From Limisphaerales bacterium (GTDB lineage Bacteria > Verrucomicrobiota > Verrucomicrobiia > Limisphaerales > JADLHS01), in NCBI GenBank assembly GCA_020848635.1, contig JADLHS010000453.1:1-42108 (forward strand): 42,108 nt of DNA, given 5' to 3'. The notes under the pieces are model-generated. The model did not search any database, had not been told where the DNA came from, and saw only the letters and a list, made by a program, of their open reading frames with translations. The position numbers were made by a program, and so were the translations under genes. Shown here in pieces: positions 9,301 to 17,578 of this stretch (its first letter is position 1; each line of letters begins with the position of its first letter).

Positions 9301-9573
9301 CCATTCACGACCGCGGAAGGCTGGGGCACGTTTGAGCAAGTGCGCAACGCGGTAAATCAGGTTGAGAAAATCCTCCTCCGCTACGGTAGTCTGCGGCTCA
9401 AAACCCTTTCGTTCGCGGTGGCCGAAAGCCAGCCGCCGCGTAGTGTGCAGGCGCGCTTGAACGGTCAGGCCGTGCCAGCTTCCCTGCAAGTTTCCGGCGC
9501 CCGGGCCGTGGTGACCCTTGCGCGGGAAACGACCCTCCCGAGCGGTGGGCTGCTGGAAGTGGCGCTGGCTTGA
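6388..9573 (+). CDS. Tat-exported GH116 family glycosidase with inserted jelly-roll-like module
   Basis: Large 1061-residue enzyme of the GBA2/GH116 family, whose members hydrolyse beta-glucosides, beta-xylosides or glucosylceramide. A twin-arginine signal (TRREFIRW, 22-29) precedes a hydrophobic segment. The N-terminal GH116 beta-sandwich starts at EKIGMPIGGICAGQ (87-100). The C-terminal (alpha/alpha)6 barrel contains YAFEGVYCCQGTCQHVWNYAQ-like residues 600-620, with E603 the candidate nucleophile, and NTLDAAWFG (715-723), with D718 the candidate acid/base. Residues about 283-426 interrupt the sandwich with a segment (FETFENGYGSWTV onward, SFLNGD, FLIGGG, WGHINVDQIVF) that resembles the jelly-roll insert often seen near GH32 N-termini in PVC bacteria. 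It lies 156 bp after the TIM-barrel/SUMF gene, same strand, so co-transcription is likely. Confidence 0.85.
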   Translation: MSPQPKSCSCSLNASDCTSSLTRREFIRWTGLAAAGATLARWPAIAGPFKAEEFGKMIPADKKLNPAWVKSLFERGEPTVYRGAELEKIGMPIGGICAGQLYLGGDGRLWHWDIFNLPQPSNFSDTGGPNYAHPPKPASPIEQGFALKLTSEGKTEIRTLDSRGYNPQHTAFRGQYPMAFVDYRDPALPVAVSLEAFSPFIPLNVADSSLPATVMRFTVKNTSASPVVVELAGWIENAVCLGSGRAGLGQRRNRLLRESGLVVVHSTAEALPVKERPAPRAEIVFETFENGYGSWTVDGEAFGREPAKGTLPGQQTVSGFSGSRLVNSFLNGDTTKGRLTSPSFMVGRKFITFLIGGGGHAGRTCLNLLLDGHTVRTATGRNEEHLAGQEWDVSEFEGRSARLEIVDQATEGWGHINVDQIVFTDEPPSARTPLDAQDDFGSMGLAVLGDGANAFAQTQIAIEPADAVFADAAVTTTEAVLPFGRKLIGAVGRKLTLAPGAQGEATFIVAWFFPGLRRRTLGPLQDIAKLRRAYANRFQSAADVARYVTREFDRLAGQTRLWHQTWYDSTLPCWFLDRTFAPICTLATSTCYQFDSGRFYAFEGVYCCQGTCQHVWNYAQSVARIFPELERDLRERTDFGTAWHENGAMDYRGECARQVAHDGQCGVILRAWREHQMSSDDRYLRATWPRIRKSIEFMIELDGDENGLLEGEQYNTLDAAWFGPMAWISSFYVAALRAGEAMARELGDTTFAERCRRIAERGSEQLVQQLYNGEFFIHKPDPKHPEATNTNDGCHIDQLMGQAWALQVGLPRVVAAKESRSALEAIWKYNFTPDVGPFRDRSAIKGGRWYAMAGEGGVVMTTFPRGGMEQATGKGGFGYYFNEVWTGQEHQLAAHMIAEGMVEQAFVITRILHDRHHAARRNPYNEVECSDHYTRAMASHGSFIAACGYEHNGPQGHLGFAPRLTPERFKAPFTTAEGWGTFEQVRNAVNQVEKILLRYGSLRLKTLSFAVAESQPPRSVQARLNGQAVPASLQVSGARAVVTLARETTLPSGGLLEVALA

Positions 9574-9788
9574 ATTCGATGAATATCCGACCGGCCGATG
9601 GCCCCATCGCCATTGAATTGCCGGCGGGTTGGGACGGCAGTTCGGCGATCATGACATCCGTGCGGTGAAGTCACAGGGAGGTGCAGGAGCGTTGCTGGTC
9701 CGGCCTCCGCCGCGTGGATCACCGTGGCAATGTCGGGAACGCGCTTGAAAAACTTGGTCGCGATCCGGTTTCCCATTTCGTCACCGCT

Positions 9789-10109
9789 TTACCGACGACC
9801 GCCGCGATCGTGTCCGCGACCCTCAGGTCCCCGGCCTCGCTGGCCATGGGCCGGACCACGATAGTCGTAGCACCGCACGTAGCTCGGGGCGATGTACACC
9901 ACTGGACGACACGGTGTAGGCCGATAAGCGACTACGGGTGGACAAATCGTTACGGGCGGCAGACCGATGGGGGCGGCCACCACGACGGGGGGCGCGTAAA
10001 CGACCGGAGCTGCGAAAGAGAAGTTCAGCGACCAACCCGCCTGCGCCGAGGCGGCGAACCCAGTAACAGCAACCGTTGCGACCAGACCGAAGAGATATTT
10101 TGTCTTCAT
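9789..10109 (-). CDS. small secreted Pro/Val-rich protein with Arg/Gly-rich tail
   Basis: A 106-residue protein I do not recognise. I chose the ATG at 10109 over an in-frame upstream start because it places a clean Sec signal peptide first (MKTKYLFGLVATVAVTGFAA, cleavage near AQA). The mature part is rich in Pro-Val-Val and Ala-Pro-Pro runs with two Cys residues (CPP, PCRP) and a Cys near residue 80, then ends in an Arg/Gly/His tail. This composition is typical of small periplasmic or surface proteins of unknown role. It sits alone between GH116 (convergent) and the RND operon (same strand, 260 bp upstream). Confidence 0.6.
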   Translation of the reverse strand: MKTKYLFGLVATVAVTGFAASAQAGWSLNFSFAAPVVYAPPVVVAAPIGLPPVTICPPVVAYRPTPCRPVVYIAPSYVRCYDYRGPAHGQRGRGPEGRGHDRGGRR

Positions 10110-10369
10110 GAACGGTTCGACGGGACCTTCAAGGAGTTCTTCAGTGGGCAAAATAAATGGAAGGTTGCTGGTTGATAGTCGGTTAGCGAGTAATGGCTGG
10201 AAAATGAATAACGAAGTTGGTGGAGCGTCTGTGGCGCACGACAGACGGACTTTAGTGGGAAATTCGGCGCGTGTGTGCTCGGACGGCATCACGGCGGCCC
10301 GTCTGCGGGCCAGTTGGCAGAAATCATGTGACCCTGACCACCGATCATTCGATTTTTAGCGTGAAACCC

Positions 10370-13300
10370 TTATCCCATCGGGTCAGTTTTTTTCGTCTCA
10401 ATGCGCCACTGACGCCACTGCAACTTCTGCGCGAGATCATCAAGTAACGAATAAGCCACGGGGGTCACGATCAGCGTCAGGAGCAGGCACAATGCCTGGC
10501 CACCTATTACCACCACCGCGACCGCCCGCCTCTCCTCCGCCCCTGGTCCGGCGCCGAGCGCCAGCGGCAACATGCCAGCGATCAGGGTCAGCGTGGTCAT
10601 CAGAATCGGACGCAACCGCTCGCGGTTACCTTGCAGAATGGCGGGGAGGCGGTCCATGCCGCGTGCGCGCAGCTTGTTCATGTGGTCAATCTGCAGAATG
10701 GCATTTTTCTTTACCACCCCAAACAGCACGAGCAATCCCAGCGCTGAGTAGAGATTGATTGTTTGATTCGCGATCAGCAGCGAGACGAAGGCAAAAGGCA
10801 CGGAGAGCGGCAGGGACAAAAGAATGGTGAACGGGTGGACGAGGCTCTCGAACTGGGACGCGAGGATGATGTACATCAAAATCACCGATAGCAGAAACGC
10901 CCAGAGAAATTCGTGGAAAGTGGTTTCCAATTCTCGGGCGCGTCCGGAGACGCGGGTTGAGTAACCGGTGGGGAGGCCCATTTTATCCACCTCGGCGCGC
11001 AGGGCGGCGATGCGGTCGGCTTGGGCGTAACCGGGCGCAACGGCGGCCCGCAGGCTGACCTGGCGCTGGCGGTCGAGCCGGTCAATGCGTGAAGCGGTCT
11101 TCATTGGGACTAGCTTTACCACATTGTCGAGGCGCGCAAGGCCGCCGTTTTGCCGTGGCACGAACAACTGGGCGATGGTAGCCGCATCATTGCGATCGTC
11201 CGGCTTCAACCGGACCTGAACGTCGTAATCCTCGTTCATGGCTTCGTCGCGGAAGCGCGTCACGCGATCGTCGCCGCCCACCATGATGCGCAACGCGCTG
11301 GCGATGTCTTCGGTGTCCACGCCCAGATTAGCGGCGCGCTCCCGGTCGATTTCGACCCGCAATTCTGGTTTGTCGAGCTTCAGGGTTATATCGGCGTCCT
11401 GCAGGCCCAGTTCCGGCGCTTTCTTGCGCAACTCCTCCGCATATTTGAACAACACGTCGAGGTCCGGACCGAGCAGGGAAAAATCAATATCGAAATTCGG
11501 GCCGCCGCCGACGAAGGTCTGGGGATTGCGCACCTGGACGCGGATATCAGGGATCTTTTTGAGACGCTGGCGGATTTCCTGTTGGATGTCGCGCTGGCTG
11601 TAATTGCCTTGAAAAGCCCGCCAGGGCGGCCACTGGAACAAGCGCGCCCAACCGAAGGTGCGTTCCGCGTGGGGCGCGAGGCGCACGTAGAATCCGGCGC
11701 CATTGAGCCCGCCGATAAAACTGCTGCCCACCGAGCTGAGCACGAAACGCACGCCGGGGACGCGTCGCAATTCCTCTTCGATCTTGAGCGCCACCTCGTT
11801 CATCGCGCCCAGGCCCGTACCTTCCGCCGCCGTGGCGCGCACATCGAACTCACCTTCGTCCACGTTGCTGGGCAGGTATTCCTGACGCACCAACTGGTAA
11901 AGCGGCACGGCGGACGCCATGACCAGCACGGCCAGACCGGCCACGAGCCAGCGGTGCTGCAAGGCCCAGGCAAGCAATCCAGTGTAGAAGCGGTCAATCC
12001 GGGCATAGAAGCCGCTCCGCGAACGCGGCCCCTTGCTTGCAGGGGCGAACGGGGGGAAAGGGGCGGAGGGGATTGCTCCCGGCGGTTGCAGCCTCTCCTT
12101 GTCGCCGTTTCCCTTTTGCTCCGCTTCATCGGTTTGGCCCTCCTCCCGCTTCACCCGCAACAACCGCGCGCTCATCATCGGCGTGAGCGTGAACGAAACG
12201 AGCAGACTGACCAGTACGGCCACGGCCGACGTCAGCCCGAACTGATACAGGAACCGTCCCGAGATGCTCGACATGAACGAAACCGGCACAAAGATGACCA
12301 CAAGACTCAGCGTCGTCGCCATGACCGCCAAGCCGATTTCCGCCGTCGCGGCCTTGGCCGCTTCGAAGGGCCGCATCCGTTTCTCTTCGATGAAGCGGAA
12401 AATGTTTTCGAGCACGACGATGGCGTCGTCAATCACGATGCCGACCATCAAGACCAGCGCAAGCATCGTCACGCTGTTGAGCGTGAAACCCAGCGCTTTC
12501 ATCATGCCGAACGACGCAATGACCGAAGCCGGAATGGCCACGGCCGCGATGATGGTCGCCTGCCAGTTGCGCATGAACAACAGCACCACCAAGCAGGCCA
12601 AAACGCTGCCCAACACCAGGTGCGTCTTGATTTCATGCAGCGCTTGATGAATGTAACGCGATTGATCGCGGATGATTTCCATTTTCAGGTCGCCGGGCAG
12701 TTGGGCTTCGAGGGCAAGCAACTGTTGCTTGACGCCTTCAATTACCGCGACGGTGTTGGCGCCGGACTGGCGGATGACTTCCAACGTCACGTTCAACTCG
12801 CCGTTGAGCCGTGATAACGAGCGCTCCTCCTTGGTGCCGTCCTCCGCCCAGCCGATGTCGCGCACGCGGATTGGCGAGCCGTTGCGCGTGGTTATGACGA
12901 GATCATTGAACGCCTTGGCATCCGTTAGCCGGCCCATCGTGCGGAGGGTTTGCTCGCGTTGGGCGGTGGTGACGTTGCCCCCGGGGGTGTTTGCGTTCTG
13001 GCGTTCGACCGCGTCACGCACCGCCGTGATGGGAAGCTGGTAGGCGGCCAGGCGATCCGCATCCACCCACACGTTGATGGCGCGGGCGAGGCCGCCAATC
13101 ACATTAACCTCGCCCACGCCCGGGGACCGCTCGATTTGCGTCTTGATGATTTTGTCCGCGATCTCCGTCAATTCGCGGCGCGAGCGTTGTCCGGACACCG
13201 TGAGGGACAGGATCGGCTGCTGATCGGTGTCGGATTTGGAAATGGTGGGCGGGTCCATGTCGCGTGGCAGTTCGCGGATTACCGATGCCACGCGGTCACG

Positions 13301-13627
13301 CACGTCCTGCGCCGCCACATCAATGTCCCGGTTGAGGTTGAAGGTCACGATGACGAACGAGGTGCCAGAGCCATTGACGGAGCGCAGTTCGTCTATGCCT
13401 TCAATCGTATTGACGACTTCTTCAATGGGTTGGGCAACCTGTGATTCCATTTCGACCGGCGAAGCGCCCGCCAGCCGCGCGTTAATGCGGACGACCGGCA
13501 GGTCCACCGACGGGAAACGGTCCACGCCCAACTTCAGGTAGCCCGCGGTCCCCACGACCACGAGCGACAGAACGATCATCATCGCGAAGACCGGGCGGTG
13601 AATGCAGATTTCAGCAAGCTTTTGCAT
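10370..13627 (-). CDS. RND efflux transporter permease (HAE1/AcrB-like)
   Basis: Inner-membrane proton-driven pump subunit. From the ATG at 13627 (AGGA four nt upstream) it is 1085 residues, usual for AcrB/MdtB-type permeases. An in-frame start 24 codons earlier adds only an acidic stretch. The N-terminus ICIHRPVFAMM is the standard first helix. The TM4 proton-relay motif MVGIVIDDAIVVLEN has both Asp residues (400-401). The C-terminal half carries the matching LFGVVKKNAIL motif with Lys. Residues about 494-539 form an extra charged then Pro-rich linker between the two membrane halves, longer than usual. The adaptor gene lies 90 bp upstream on the same strand. No outer-membrane factor gene is present, so the pump probably shares a TolC-like protein encoded elsewhere. 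Substrate unknown; AcrB-type drug or lipid export is the default. Confidence 0.93.
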   Translation of the reverse strand: MQKLAEICIHRPVFAMMIVLSLVVVGTAGYLKLGVDRFPSVDLPVVRINARLAGASPVEMESQVAQPIEEVVNTIEGIDELRSVNGSGTSFVIVTFNLNRDIDVAAQDVRDRVASVIRELPRDMDPPTISKSDTDQQPILSLTVSGQRSRRELTEIADKIIKTQIERSPGVGEVNVIGGLARAINVWVDADRLAAYQLPITAVRDAVERQNANTPGGNVTTAQREQTLRTMGRLTDAKAFNDLVITTRNGSPIRVRDIGWAEDGTKEERSLSRLNGELNVTLEVIRQSGANTVAVIEGVKQQLLALEAQLPGDLKMEIIRDQSRYIHQALHEIKTHLVLGSVLACLVVLLFMRNWQATIIAAVAIPASVIASFGMMKALGFTLNSVTMLALVLMVGIVIDDAIVVLENIFRFIEEKRMRPFEAAKAATAEIGLAVMATTLSLVVIFVPVSFMSSISGRFLYQFGLTSAVAVLVSLLVSFTLTPMMSARLLRVKREEGQTDEAEQKGNGDKERLQPPGAIPSAPFPPFAPASKGPRSRSGFYARIDRFYTGLLAWALQHRWLVAGLAVLVMASAVPLYQLVRQEYLPSNVDEGEFDVRATAAEGTGLGAMNEVALKIEEELRRVPGVRFVLSSVGSSFIGGLNGAGFYVRLAPHAERTFGWARLFQWPPWRAFQGNYSQRDIQQEIRQRLKKIPDIRVQVRNPQTFVGGGPNFDIDFSLLGPDLDVLFKYAEELRKKAPELGLQDADITLKLDKPELRVEIDRERAANLGVDTEDIASALRIMVGGDDRVTRFRDEAMNEDYDVQVRLKPDDRNDAATIAQLFVPRQNGGLARLDNVVKLVPMKTASRIDRLDRQRQVSLRAAVAPGYAQADRIAALRAEVDKMGLPTGYSTRVSGRARELETTFHEFLWAFLLSVILMYIILASQFESLVHPFTILLSLPLSVPFAFVSLLIANQTINLYSALGLLVLFGVVKKNAILQIDHMNKLRARGMDRLPAILQGNRERLRPILMTTLTLIAGMLPLALGAGPGAEERRAVAVVVIGGQALCLLLTLIVTPVAYSLLDDLAQKLQWRQWRIETKKTDPMG
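12042..12071 (+). other. canonical G-quadruplex motif inside the RND gene
   Basis: Four G-runs of at least four bases (12042-12045, 12051-12056, 12060-12063, 12068-12071) are separated by loops of 5, 3 and 4 nt on the plus strand, which is the template strand of the permease gene. The region encodes the Pro-rich linker between the membrane halves (FPPFAPASK). Confidence 0.5.
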
Positions 13628-13637
13628 TAATTCCTGG

Positions 13638-13690
13638 TCGTTCTCGTCCTCGACATGCTCCGCCTCGTCGCCTGCGGCGGACGAGAACGA
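13638..13690. promoter_or_regulatory. overlapping inverted repeats between adaptor and permease genes
   Basis: The 90-bp spacer of the RND operon holds a perfect 12-bp inverted repeat (TCGTTCTCGTCC 13638-13649, GGACGAGAACGA 13679-13690) and, sharing the right arm, a shorter CTCGTC (13664-13669)/GACGAG (13680-13685) stem. The two folds exclude each other. The outer arm ends 10 nt before the permease start, so folding could affect permease translation relative to the adaptor. Confidence 0.45.
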
Positions 13691-13717
13691 GGGCAACAAC
13701 GAAGCGGAATACGCATA

Positions 13718-14845
13718 TCAGTGCCCAACCGGCCTCGTTCCTGCCGGACCAGGCTTCGACGCTTCGACTTGTGGGTCGAGAATCAGCGGCTGGCCGGTGC
13801 GAAGGCCGGCGGGATCGAGCACCACAATCTCGCCTTCGCTCAAGCCGGAAACAATTTCAATCCACCCCGCTTCGCGCCGGCCGGTGGTGACCGTTTTTTC
13901 GGCTGCCTTGCCGGCTTGCAGCACGACCACCTTCTCAAGGCCGGCAAAAGCAATGAGGGCGTTGGGTGGAACGCTCAGGGCTGCCTCGTTTGTGTTCACA
14001 ATGATCTGGGCGCGGGCGAACAAGCCGGCCCGAAGTCCGCCTTGATTGGGCACATCGGCCTCGACTTGCAAGGTGCGGTCGGCCTCACGGAGGGCGGGCG
14101 CAATTCGTACAATCCGGCCGGCGTACGCATTTGTATCACCATCCACCGTGAGGCGCACTGCCTGACCCGGGCGCACCGTGACGGATTCGCGTTCCGGCAC
14201 TTCCAACCGCAGGCGAAGCGGGTCGGTTTGAATGAGTCGGAGGATGGGCGTGCCGATGGCGACGTAATCCCCGACGCTCGCCAGGCGCTGGGCGACGGCG
14301 CCGGCGAAGGGGGCGCGCACCCGGGAGCGTTCCAGATTGAGCCGGGCGATGGCGTCGGTGGCCTCCACGGCTTTCACGTCGGCTTGCGTTTTCCCGGATT
14401 CGGCCACGGCCTGTTCGAGATCGCTGGTCGAGGCGATTTTTTCCTTCTGCAGCTCCTGGATGCGTTTGAGATTTTGCGCGGCATTGGCGGCGCTGGCGGC
14501 GGCCCGCGCGAGATTGGCGGCGGACTGCCGGACGAGCGCATCATAGGCGGTGACATCAATCAACACCAATTCCTGGTTGGCGGTCACCCGGTCGCCGAAG
14601 TCCACATGGTACTTTTCAATCTGACCCGCCACCTGCGCCGACACGGTGGCTTCATCGCGAGCGGACAACGTGCCCACAACGTGCAACGCGCGCTCCATGG
14701 GGCGCGAAGCGACCCGCCCGACGCGCACGGTTCGGGGCGCGGCAATGCCGGGGGCGGGTTTCGCCTTGTCCGCCTTGTCGCAGGCGGCCAGCAGCAGGGC
14801 GAAAACGACGCCGGGAAAACCGAGGTAACGCCATCCAAACTTCAT
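13718..14845 (-). CDS. RND membrane-fusion (periplasmic adaptor) lipoprotein
   Basis: A 375-residue AcrA/MdtA-type adaptor that links the permease to an outer-membrane channel. The signal peptide ends in a LAAC lipobox with C22, so it is probably lipid-anchored. Residues about 62-100 form the first half of the lipoyl domain (LSARDEATVSAQVAGQI onward). An alpha-helical hairpin rich in Ala follows (about 105-165), then RVRAPFAGAVAQR, the second lipoyl half, the beta-barrel (PLRLRLEVPE) and the membrane-proximal domain ending IVVLDPAGLRTGQPL. It is the first gene of a two-gene operon with the permease. A CCGGCA/TGCCGG hairpin (14888-14903) lies 42 nt before its start codon. Confidence 0.92.
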   Translation of the reverse strand: MKFGWRYLGFPGVVFALLLAACDKADKAKPAPGIAAPRTVRVGRVASRPMERALHVVGTLSARDEATVSAQVAGQIEKYHVDFGDRVTANQELVLIDVTAYDALVRQSAANLARAAASAANAAQNLKRIQELQKEKIASTSDLEQAVAESGKTQADVKAVEATDAIARLNLERSRVRAPFAGAVAQRLASVGDYVAIGTPILRLIQTDPLRLRLEVPERESVTVRPGQAVRLTVDGDTNAYAGRIVRIAPALREADRTLQVEADVPNQGGLRAGLFARAQIIVNTNEAALSVPPNALIAFAGLEKVVVLQAGKAAEKTVTTGRREAGWIEIVSGLSEGEIVVLDPAGLRTGQPLILDPQVEASKPGPAGTRPVGH

Positions 14846-15042
14846 GGTGATAAATTAACCAAATCATCCGCCGCTTGACGATAAGAACCGGCACCGCTGC
14901 CGGACGGGCGTTGGGCGGACAGTTCGACGCGCGAACGCGCCAGCAAATTCGCGGGTCGTTTACGCGTGCGTATTTCGGGCCCCTTCTTGGTGAGAGGAGA
15001 TGAACAACACTTTGAGACGACCGCCAGATTCTCGAGCCCGAT

Positions 15043-17454
15043 TCACTCGCTGAACGCCTGCAACTCCGCGCAGCTTGAGGTTGACTGTTGCGGCTTGTCG
15101 CCCGAGGCCGGTTTGCCCACGACGCGCACACCCCACGTTTTGATCGGGCGGTCGAGTTTGCAGATCACATGCTCGCCACCCTCCATTTCAGCGGAGTTTT
15201 TGGCGGTGGTGGCTGGATAATCAGTGATCTCCGCCACCGTTTCCCAGACGCCCGCTTTCGTTCGTTTCACCTGGACGCGGGGCTTGCCAGCGGTGGCGTC
15301 AAACCAGCCGCCGTTGGCGGATGTCTTGCCGTGCGCAAACACGACGCGCTTCACCATCACTGGCTCATTCAGTTCCACGGCAAACCAGTCTTCCTCCGCC
15401 AACTTGCCGTCGGAATTGGCCACGAAAGTTTCAAAGTCTTCGTCGGTCATCGAACCATCGGTATGGTCCGGTCGGGAGAGGCTGGCCTGGCCGTCCAGAA
15501 GTAAATTGCCGCGGTACAGTTCCTGGGATAACGGCAGCCAGACTTTGTATCGGGCGCCCGTGCTCCCGGCGTCAGCAAACGGGATCAGCCGGATGGTCAC
15601 CGGCGTCCCGATCTTGATTCCAGGCATCGGTTTACGGGTGACGGCACGGATGCGAAAGACCTGGGCGCCGGGCCAGGTCTTGAATTCATCTGGCGCCGGC
15701 TCGGGCGTCATCTTGAGCTTGGACAGTTCCGGGCTGGCCACGGCGATGCCATTGAGTGGCATCGTCGGCTGCGGGATCGCTGAACCCCGCTTTCTAGCCG
15801 ACCGTGCGGTGTCGCATAATGCTTGGTCCGCCGCCAGGACCAGCGGTCCATACAACAGGGCCACTTTGCCGAGATTTGTATGATCCCCCAGCACCAGGCG
15901 TGGTTCGAGCTTCAGTCGGAGGGCAATCCGGTCGCCCTTTTTCCATGAGCGCTGTATGGCGACATAGCCAGCGGTGTTCGGGTCTATCGCGAATTTCCGA
16001 CCGTTGACTTCAATTGTCGCGCGGTGACACCAGGCCGGTATCCGGAGTTTGACCGCAAAGGTTCCGGTTTCCGCCGGATCAACCGCGATGCGAATCCATT
16101 CCTTGCTGGGATACTCGGTTGCGGTGGTCAGTGTGACGGGGGTGCCGTCGCGCAGTCTTAGCTGTGCGGTTCCGGCATCGTAAAGGTTCAGTACGATGCC
16201 ATCGCTATCCGTGGTCGTCGAAAACGTGGGGACCAGCGCAACGCCGCGCGGCCCGCTCGAAAGGCAGCATTGGCCGTCCAGGTTGGTGGTGTAGGGTTTA
16301 CGGCCTTCCATTTGCACGTAGTAACCCCAAGCCCCACCATCACACCGCTGGGCGCCGAGCAACTGGTTCAATACAACATTTTCAAGCTGGTCGGCGAACC
16401 GCGCCTCGCCCGTGAGGCGCACCAATTGCGCGTTGAATTGCAGCCAGGTGACGGTGACGCAGGTTTCACCCATGATGTTGTTGTTCGGCAGATCGTAATC
16501 GTCGTGAAAGACCTCCCAGTAGCTGGCGGCGCCGGTGATGTAGAGGCGATGAGCTACGATGTCCTGCCAGGCGTTCAGACAGGCTTGCAAGGCATCGGGG
16601 TCGCCGGTCGTCCGGTAATACTCGAGGATGCCATTGAAGCAGGAGATCATCTCGTAGGCTTTGCCATTGCCGATTTTGTCCACCCGTTTGGTCGTCAACA
16701 GCGTGGAGATGATTTTGGGTCCGTGCGGCTGCTCCCAGGCGCGGAGGATGTATTTGCAGAATTCAAGATAACGCGGCTCGCCCGTCAGGCGATACAGGAG
16801 GATCATCGGTTCCAGCACGCTGGTTGGGGCCATGCCGACCTGCGGTCCGGATTTGATAATGTCGCGTTTGCCCGGTTCGTCCCCAAACGTGTTGCACAAC
16901 AAGTCCGCCATGCGCCGACAGGCGGCCAGTGGCGCGGGGTTGCCGGTGTAACGCGCATAGGTGATCAGGCCGAGGAGATTGTATTTGTGCGCCCAAACAT
17001 CCCATGACCGCCATCGGTTGCTCTCGACGTAGGTGCCGAGGTAGCCGTCCTCCATCTGGCATTTGACCAGTTCCGCCGCAATGTAATCGAGCTTCTCCCG
17101 CAACGCCGGATCGCCGGTATATACCCAGGCCAGCGTGGCGGCATGCAACCATTTGCCCACATGCTCGCCATCCCACGACTGGCGACCGGGTCGCTTGCGG
17201 TAGCCTTCCAGCAAGCGTGTGGCATCGAGCTTAACCAGACGGTTGGCTTCATTACCTCGAATGCGCTCACCCACCCAGCCGGTCAATCGCACCCGGTCCG
17301 GCACTTGAAAATCCTGGCGGTCCGGGATCGCGGGAACGATTATTTCGCGAATGGGCGTGATCTCCACCGCGTGGAGAGAGAACCGGGCCAGAAGCGTTAC
17401 CGCCAAAACCAGACTGGGACTCGTCCATTTTCGGGCATTCGGAGTTTTGTTCAT
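15043..17454 (-). CDS. GH127 beta-L-arabinofuranosidase (DUF1680) with C-terminal discoidin-like domain
   Basis: Secreted 803-residue enzyme expected to cleave beta-L-arabinofuranosides from arabinan side chains, glycoproteins or rhamnogalacturonan II. A Sec signal peptide covers residues 1-29. The (alpha/alpha)6 barrel spans about 60-420. Against the family prototype HypBA1, the acid/base Glu corresponds to E314, and the zinc ligands and nucleophile correspond to E330 and C332 (GETC) and C396-C397 (QCCLSSG), with C396 as the expected nucleophile. All are present. Beta-sandwiches follow, then residues about 665-800 resemble an F5/8-type discoidin module (DGSMTDEDFETF, FAVELNEPVMVKRVVF, WGVRVVG). 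It is divergent from the sialidase-fold gene across 124 bp. Confidence 0.9.
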   Translation of the reverse strand: MNKTPNARKWTSPSLVLAVTLLARFSLHAVEITPIREIIVPAIPDRQDFQVPDRVRLTGWVGERIRGNEANRLVKLDATRLLEGYRKRPGRQSWDGEHVGKWLHAATLAWVYTGDPALREKLDYIAAELVKCQMEDGYLGTYVESNRWRSWDVWAHKYNLLGLITYARYTGNPAPLAACRRMADLLCNTFGDEPGKRDIIKSGPQVGMAPTSVLEPMILLYRLTGEPRYLEFCKYILRAWEQPHGPKIISTLLTTKRVDKIGNGKAYEMISCFNGILEYYRTTGDPDALQACLNAWQDIVAHRLYITGAASYWEVFHDDYDLPNNNIMGETCVTVTWLQFNAQLVRLTGEARFADQLENVVLNQLLGAQRCDGGAWGYYVQMEGRKPYTTNLDGQCCLSSGPRGVALVPTFSTTTDSDGIVLNLYDAGTAQLRLRDGTPVTLTTATEYPSKEWIRIAVDPAETGTFAVKLRIPAWCHRATIEVNGRKFAIDPNTAGYVAIQRSWKKGDRIALRLKLEPRLVLGDHTNLGKVALLYGPLVLAADQALCDTARSARKRGSAIPQPTMPLNGIAVASPELSKLKMTPEPAPDEFKTWPGAQVFRIRAVTRKPMPGIKIGTPVTIRLIPFADAGSTGARYKVWLPLSQELYRGNLLLDGQASLSRPDHTDGSMTDEDFETFVANSDGKLAEEDWFAVELNEPVMVKRVVFAHGKTSANGGWFDATAGKPRVQVKRTKAGVWETVAEITDYPATTAKNSAEMEGGEHVICKLDRPIKTWGVRVVGKPASGDKPQQSTSSCAELQAFSE

Positions 17455-17578
17455 TCTGGATTCCAGTGGGGAAGAAATAACGCAGAGGCGTGCAGCGTGA
17501 AAGCGAAAATCCTCCGCTAACTAGGGATCGAGCCACCGTTGGCTTGACCGTTAGGGGCCGGCGTGTTTCTCTGGGCGG
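17455..17578. promoter_or_regulatory. divergent promoter region, GH127 / sialidase-fold gene
   Basis: This 124-bp gap separates the start codons of two divergent enzyme genes and must contain both promoters unless transcripts begin elsewhere. I found no confident promoter hexamers. A CTGGA/TCCAG inverted repeat (17456-17466) abuts the GH127 start codon. Confidence 0.4.

Noticed and set aside
7828-9489. Minus-strand frame of 553 codons
   Set aside because: Antisense to the GH116 gene; composition is typical of a shadow frame and there is no recognisable fold.
9465-9776. Minus-strand frame opening with a fairly protein-like stretch (KRVPDIATVIHAAEAGP)
   Set aside because: It runs back into the GH116 coding region and loses protein character; no ribosome site or family match. 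A decayed fragment cannot be excluded.
11150-12814. Plus-strand frame of 554 codons
   Set aside because: Antisense to the RND permease; His/Arg/Asp-rich low-complexity shadow.
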